Assembly (NCBI GenBank): GCA_020059765.1
Contig: JAGVBM010000268.1
Location: 1 to 7,429 of the forward strand
Direction: 5' to 3'
Length of the DNA: 7,429 nt
Source of the DNA: Bacillota bacterium
GTDB lineage: Bacteria; Bacillota; Bacilli; Tumebacillales; Effusibacillaceae
In this document: piece after piece, positions 5,716 through 7,429 of the stretch
How positions within the stretch are numbered: position 1 is the stretch's first letter
How the letters are laid out: every line of letters starts with the position of its first letter
Position numbers and translations under genes: made by a program
The notes under the pieces: generated by a model
Databases searched by the model: none
What the model was told of the DNA's origin: nothing
Seen by the model: the letters and a program-made list of their open reading frames with translations, nothing else

Positions 5716-6366
5716 ATGTGGCACACGATTCTCGACCTTTTTACGTACCCGGGGAAAGCTGTGGATCGAATCCTGGCGGAACGCAATTATGTAAGATCGA
5801 CCCAGACTTTCTTTTTTACCATGATGATTGTCAGTCTCTCATCTGCCTTATCCGTCTATCTTGTACTGCGGGAAACCGGCAGCATGCAGCCGTTGCTGGT
5901 CGCCTTCGCCGCCATCAGCACGATCGCCGGGCTGTTGTTGGCGCGGCTGTTCTTCCGGATGCTGGTAAGGCTGGGACTGCTTCTCGTCGCCAACCGGCAC
6001 GTCCCGCGGGATCCGACGGAACTCCGGGAACGTTCCCGACTGCTGTACATGCTGTATCCCTATCATGTGCTGCCGGCTGTCATTCCGGCCTTGTTGTTTC
6101 CTCTGGTCGCCGTGCCGACCGGAACGGATGCCACCCATATTTTTCTGAAGCTGATTTTGATGATCGGGTTTGTGCTGTTAAGCATGGGCATCCTGGTGTT
6201 TCAGATCGTGATCATGACAAAGATCGTGAAACGGGTCTACCGTGTGTCGACGGGACAAGCTTTTTGGGGACCGATGCTGGCCTATTTTCTGCTGTTGCTG
6301 TTTGTGTCGATTCTTGCGGCAGCGATCATGCTGATCCTGTCGGCCGTTCTGCATCTGACCGCCTGA
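5716..6366 (+). CDS. Yip1-like integral membrane protein
   Basis: This 216-aa polytopic membrane protein has an amphipathic cytoplasmic start, TILDLFTYPGKAVDRIL (4-20), of the kind seen at the front of bacterial Yip1-domain (PF04893-like) proteins. Hydrophobic segments lie at about 31-51, 59-79, 117-135, 144-168 and 187-213, giving the five helices usual for the family. A charged loop (NRHVPRDPTELRERSR, 93-108) separates helices 2 and 3, and KIVKRVYRVSTGQ (169-181) separates helices 4 and 5. Bacterial Yip1-like proteins have no settled function. The start at 5716 is chosen for the AGGAGG site; starting at 5689 would add nine residues. The gene follows the small cysteine protein by 42 bases, with only one stop codon between them in the shared frame. 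It converges on the nitroreductase gene, with 34 bases between stops. The membrane assignment is firm; the family assignment is moderate. Confidence 0.8.
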   Translation: MWHTILDLFTYPGKAVDRILAERNYVRSTQTFFFTMMIVSLSSALSVYLVLRETGSMQPLLVAFAAISTIAGLLLARLFFRMLVRLGLLLVANRHVPRDPTELRERSRLLYMLYPYHVLPAVIPALLFPLVAVPTGTDATHIFLKLILMIGFVLLSMGILVFQIVIMTKIVKRVYRVSTGQAFWGPMLAYFLLLLFVSILAAAIMLILSAVLHLTA

Positions 6367-6400
6367 CTGATGCGGACAATTCGCAGGCATGAGCGGGCAA

Positions 6401-7144
6401 TTATTCGAAGCGGAACCCCTGATTTTCCAAAAAACCGCGCATATGAATGCGTGACGGCTGACGATACTTGTCAGCCATTTCTTTTGACCAGGTGGTGTCC
6501 CGGGAGCCTTTCGTCCGAGCCAGATAATATTGGCGCATGATCTGGTCATATTCCGCAATCTGTTGGCGAATCACAGTCCCGTCATGCTTGTATGCATTGT
6601 GATGGTACACCGCCTGCAGCGGCAAGCGGGGCCGTATCCCTGGATCGTGATCGGGAACCCCGACGCACATGCCGAAAACAGGATACACCAATTCCGGCAG
6701 CTGCAGCAGTTCGCTTACTTCCCGCGGATTGCTGCGGATTCCGCCGATATAAACAATTCCCAAGCCCATCGATTCCGCTGCGATCGCCGCGTTTTGCGCT
6801 GCCAACGCCACATCCACCGTCGCCGTGATAAAATTTTCCATCGTTCCGGCGACCATTTCCGTCTCATTCAGCGAACAGGCTTCCCGCAAGCGGTACATAT
6901 CCGCGCACCAGACAAGGAACAGCGGGCTTTCTTCCACATACGGCTGATTGCCGCTCAAAACGGCAAGCTTTCGTTTCACATCCGAATCCGTCACGCCAAT
7001 TACACTGTAGGCTTGTACGTGGCTGGAGCTTGAAGCCATTTGCGCTGATTTGACAATGGCTTCGATCTGTTCCGTCGTCAGCGATGTCGTTTTGTATTTG
7101 CGGATCGATCTGTGGTGTTGGAGCAGTTCAATCGTAGGATTCAT
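6401..7144 (-). CDS. nfrA: NfrA/NfsA-type FMN-dependent NADPH nitro/flavin reductase
   Basis: This 247-aa cytoplasmic flavoprotein has the length of B. subtilis NfrA, which it resembles throughout. Such enzymes use NADPH and bound FMN to reduce flavins, quinones and nitro compounds in two-electron steps. The FMN-binding front HHRSIRKY is at 10-17 and SSHVQAYSVIGV at 40-51. The core helix and strand ALAAQNAAIAAESMGLG (113-129) leads into YIGGIRSNP (132-140), whose Arg lies in the NADPH-contacting region. PGIRPRLPLQAVYH (168-181) is the NfsA/NfrA hallmark that separates this group from NfsB-type enzymes. The tail, KGSRDTTWS onward, is also typical. The ATG at 7142-7144 overlaps the TGA of the upstream TetR-like gene in ATGA, with GAAAGGGG 10 bases upstream. 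Translation is thus probably coupled to the regulator. No terminator is visible after the stop. Confidence 0.93.
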   Translation of the reverse strand: MNPTIELLQHHRSIRKYKTTSLTTEQIEAIVKSAQMASSSSHVQAYSVIGVTDSDVKRKLAVLSGNQPYVEESPLFLVWCADMYRLREACSLNETEMVAGTMENFITATVDVALAAQNAAIAAESMGLGIVYIGGIRSNPREVSELLQLPELVYPVFGMCVGVPDHDPGIRPRLPLQAVYHHNAYKHDGTVIRQQIAEYDQIMRQYYLARTKGSRDTTWSKEMADKYRQPSRIHMRGFLENQGFRFE

Positions 7145-7429
7145 AATAGGTTTTCCCCTTTCGATAATTCATATCCCAAACCGCGAAACACATAAAGGAT
7201 CGTATCTTCCACCAGTTCATTCAGATCCGGCAGTTCGCTGTTGGTCAACCGATCATGCACCGAATTGCTGTGGGGAAAAATCAAGTTCCCCATGATCAGC
7301 AGCAGGGTATAATCGAGGGAACGAAACTGAAACACCCCTTCTTGCCGACCGTTTTCCAATAAACTGCGCAATCTGCTCCATACAGGCAGCGTATGGGGTA
7401 AAATCCTTTCAATCCTTGGACTCCCCATC
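7141..7429 (-). CDS. TetR-family regulator, C-terminal part (cut by right edge)
   Basis: About 96 codons of the 3' end are present and the frame stays open to the edge. The part seen is helical and matches the end of TetR-type ligand-binding domains: WSRLRSLLENGRQEGVF (ll..G...G.F pattern), then DYTLLLIMGNLIF, and a last helix LNELVEDTILYVFRGLGYE ending in the usual hydrophobic F/L-x-GL. The DNA-binding helix-turn-helix would be off the right edge, so the family call rests on this pattern alone. The stop overlaps the nitroreductase ATG by four bases (7141-7144), so the two genes form one operon. The regulator probably controls the enzyme in response to a redox-active or toxic compound (inference). 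Confidence 0.72.
   Translation of the reverse strand, partial: MGSPRIERILPHTLPVWSRLRSLLENGRQEGVFQFRSLDYTLLLIMGNLIFPHSNSVHDRLTNSELPDLNELVEDTILYVFRGLGYELSKGENLL

Noticed and set aside
5457..6392. A 311-codon open frame on the plus strand overlapping the small protein and Yip1-like genes
   Set aside because: It lies in another frame across two genes that have good ribosome sites. Its translation is low-complexity and shows no domain or membrane pattern.

Overview
The window looks like chromosomal DNA from a Gram-positive, endospore-former-type Firmicute (Bacillales, possibly an Alicyclobacillaceae/Effusibacillus/Tumebacillus-like genus). The reasons are strong AGGAGG-type ribosome binding sites, sigma-A-like promoters, rho-independent terminators with long T tracts, an NfrA-type nitroreductase close to the Bacillus subtilis protein, and a Firmicute-style stand-alone HD-GYP protein. 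The genus is inferred, not proven. No rRNA, tRNA, CRISPR array, insertion sequence or phage gene is visible.

Layout from left to right. (1) 1-1074, minus strand: an IclR-family regulator followed 13 bases later by the 5' part of an SDR-family dehydrogenase that runs off the left edge. A good sigma-A promoter and a 22-bp near-perfect palindrome, a candidate IclR operator, lie in front of the regulator. (2) 1104-2399, minus strand: a complete HD-GYP cyclic-di-GMP phosphodiesterase gene with its own terminator directly after the stop codon. (3) 2345-5318, minus strand: a large secreted protein (953 aa) with a signal peptide, an N-terminal DUF4855-like domain that I read as a probable TIM-barrel hydrolase, and five tandem pre-peptidase C-terminal (PPC) domains. 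It has an extended -10 promoter and a strong terminator. (4) 5319-5478: divergent intergenic region with two TCGG/CCGA palindromes. (5) 5479-6366, plus strand: a 64-aa basic, cysteine-containing small protein followed by a five-helix Yip1-like membrane protein. (6) 6401-7429, minus strand: an NfrA/NfsA-type flavin- or nitroreductase whose start codon overlaps the stop codon of an upstream TetR-type regulator, which is cut by the right edge.

How the genes may work together. Two separate regulator-enzyme pairs (IclR with SDR, TetR with nitroreductase) flank a central block. That block holds a c-di-GMP-degrading enzyme and a large extracellular modular protein, each on its own transcript. A link between c-di-GMP signalling and matrix or cell-surface polysaccharide is possible but is only inferred from position. 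The least understood items are the DUF4855-PPC protein and the small CxxCxxxC protein paired with the Yip1-like membrane protein.
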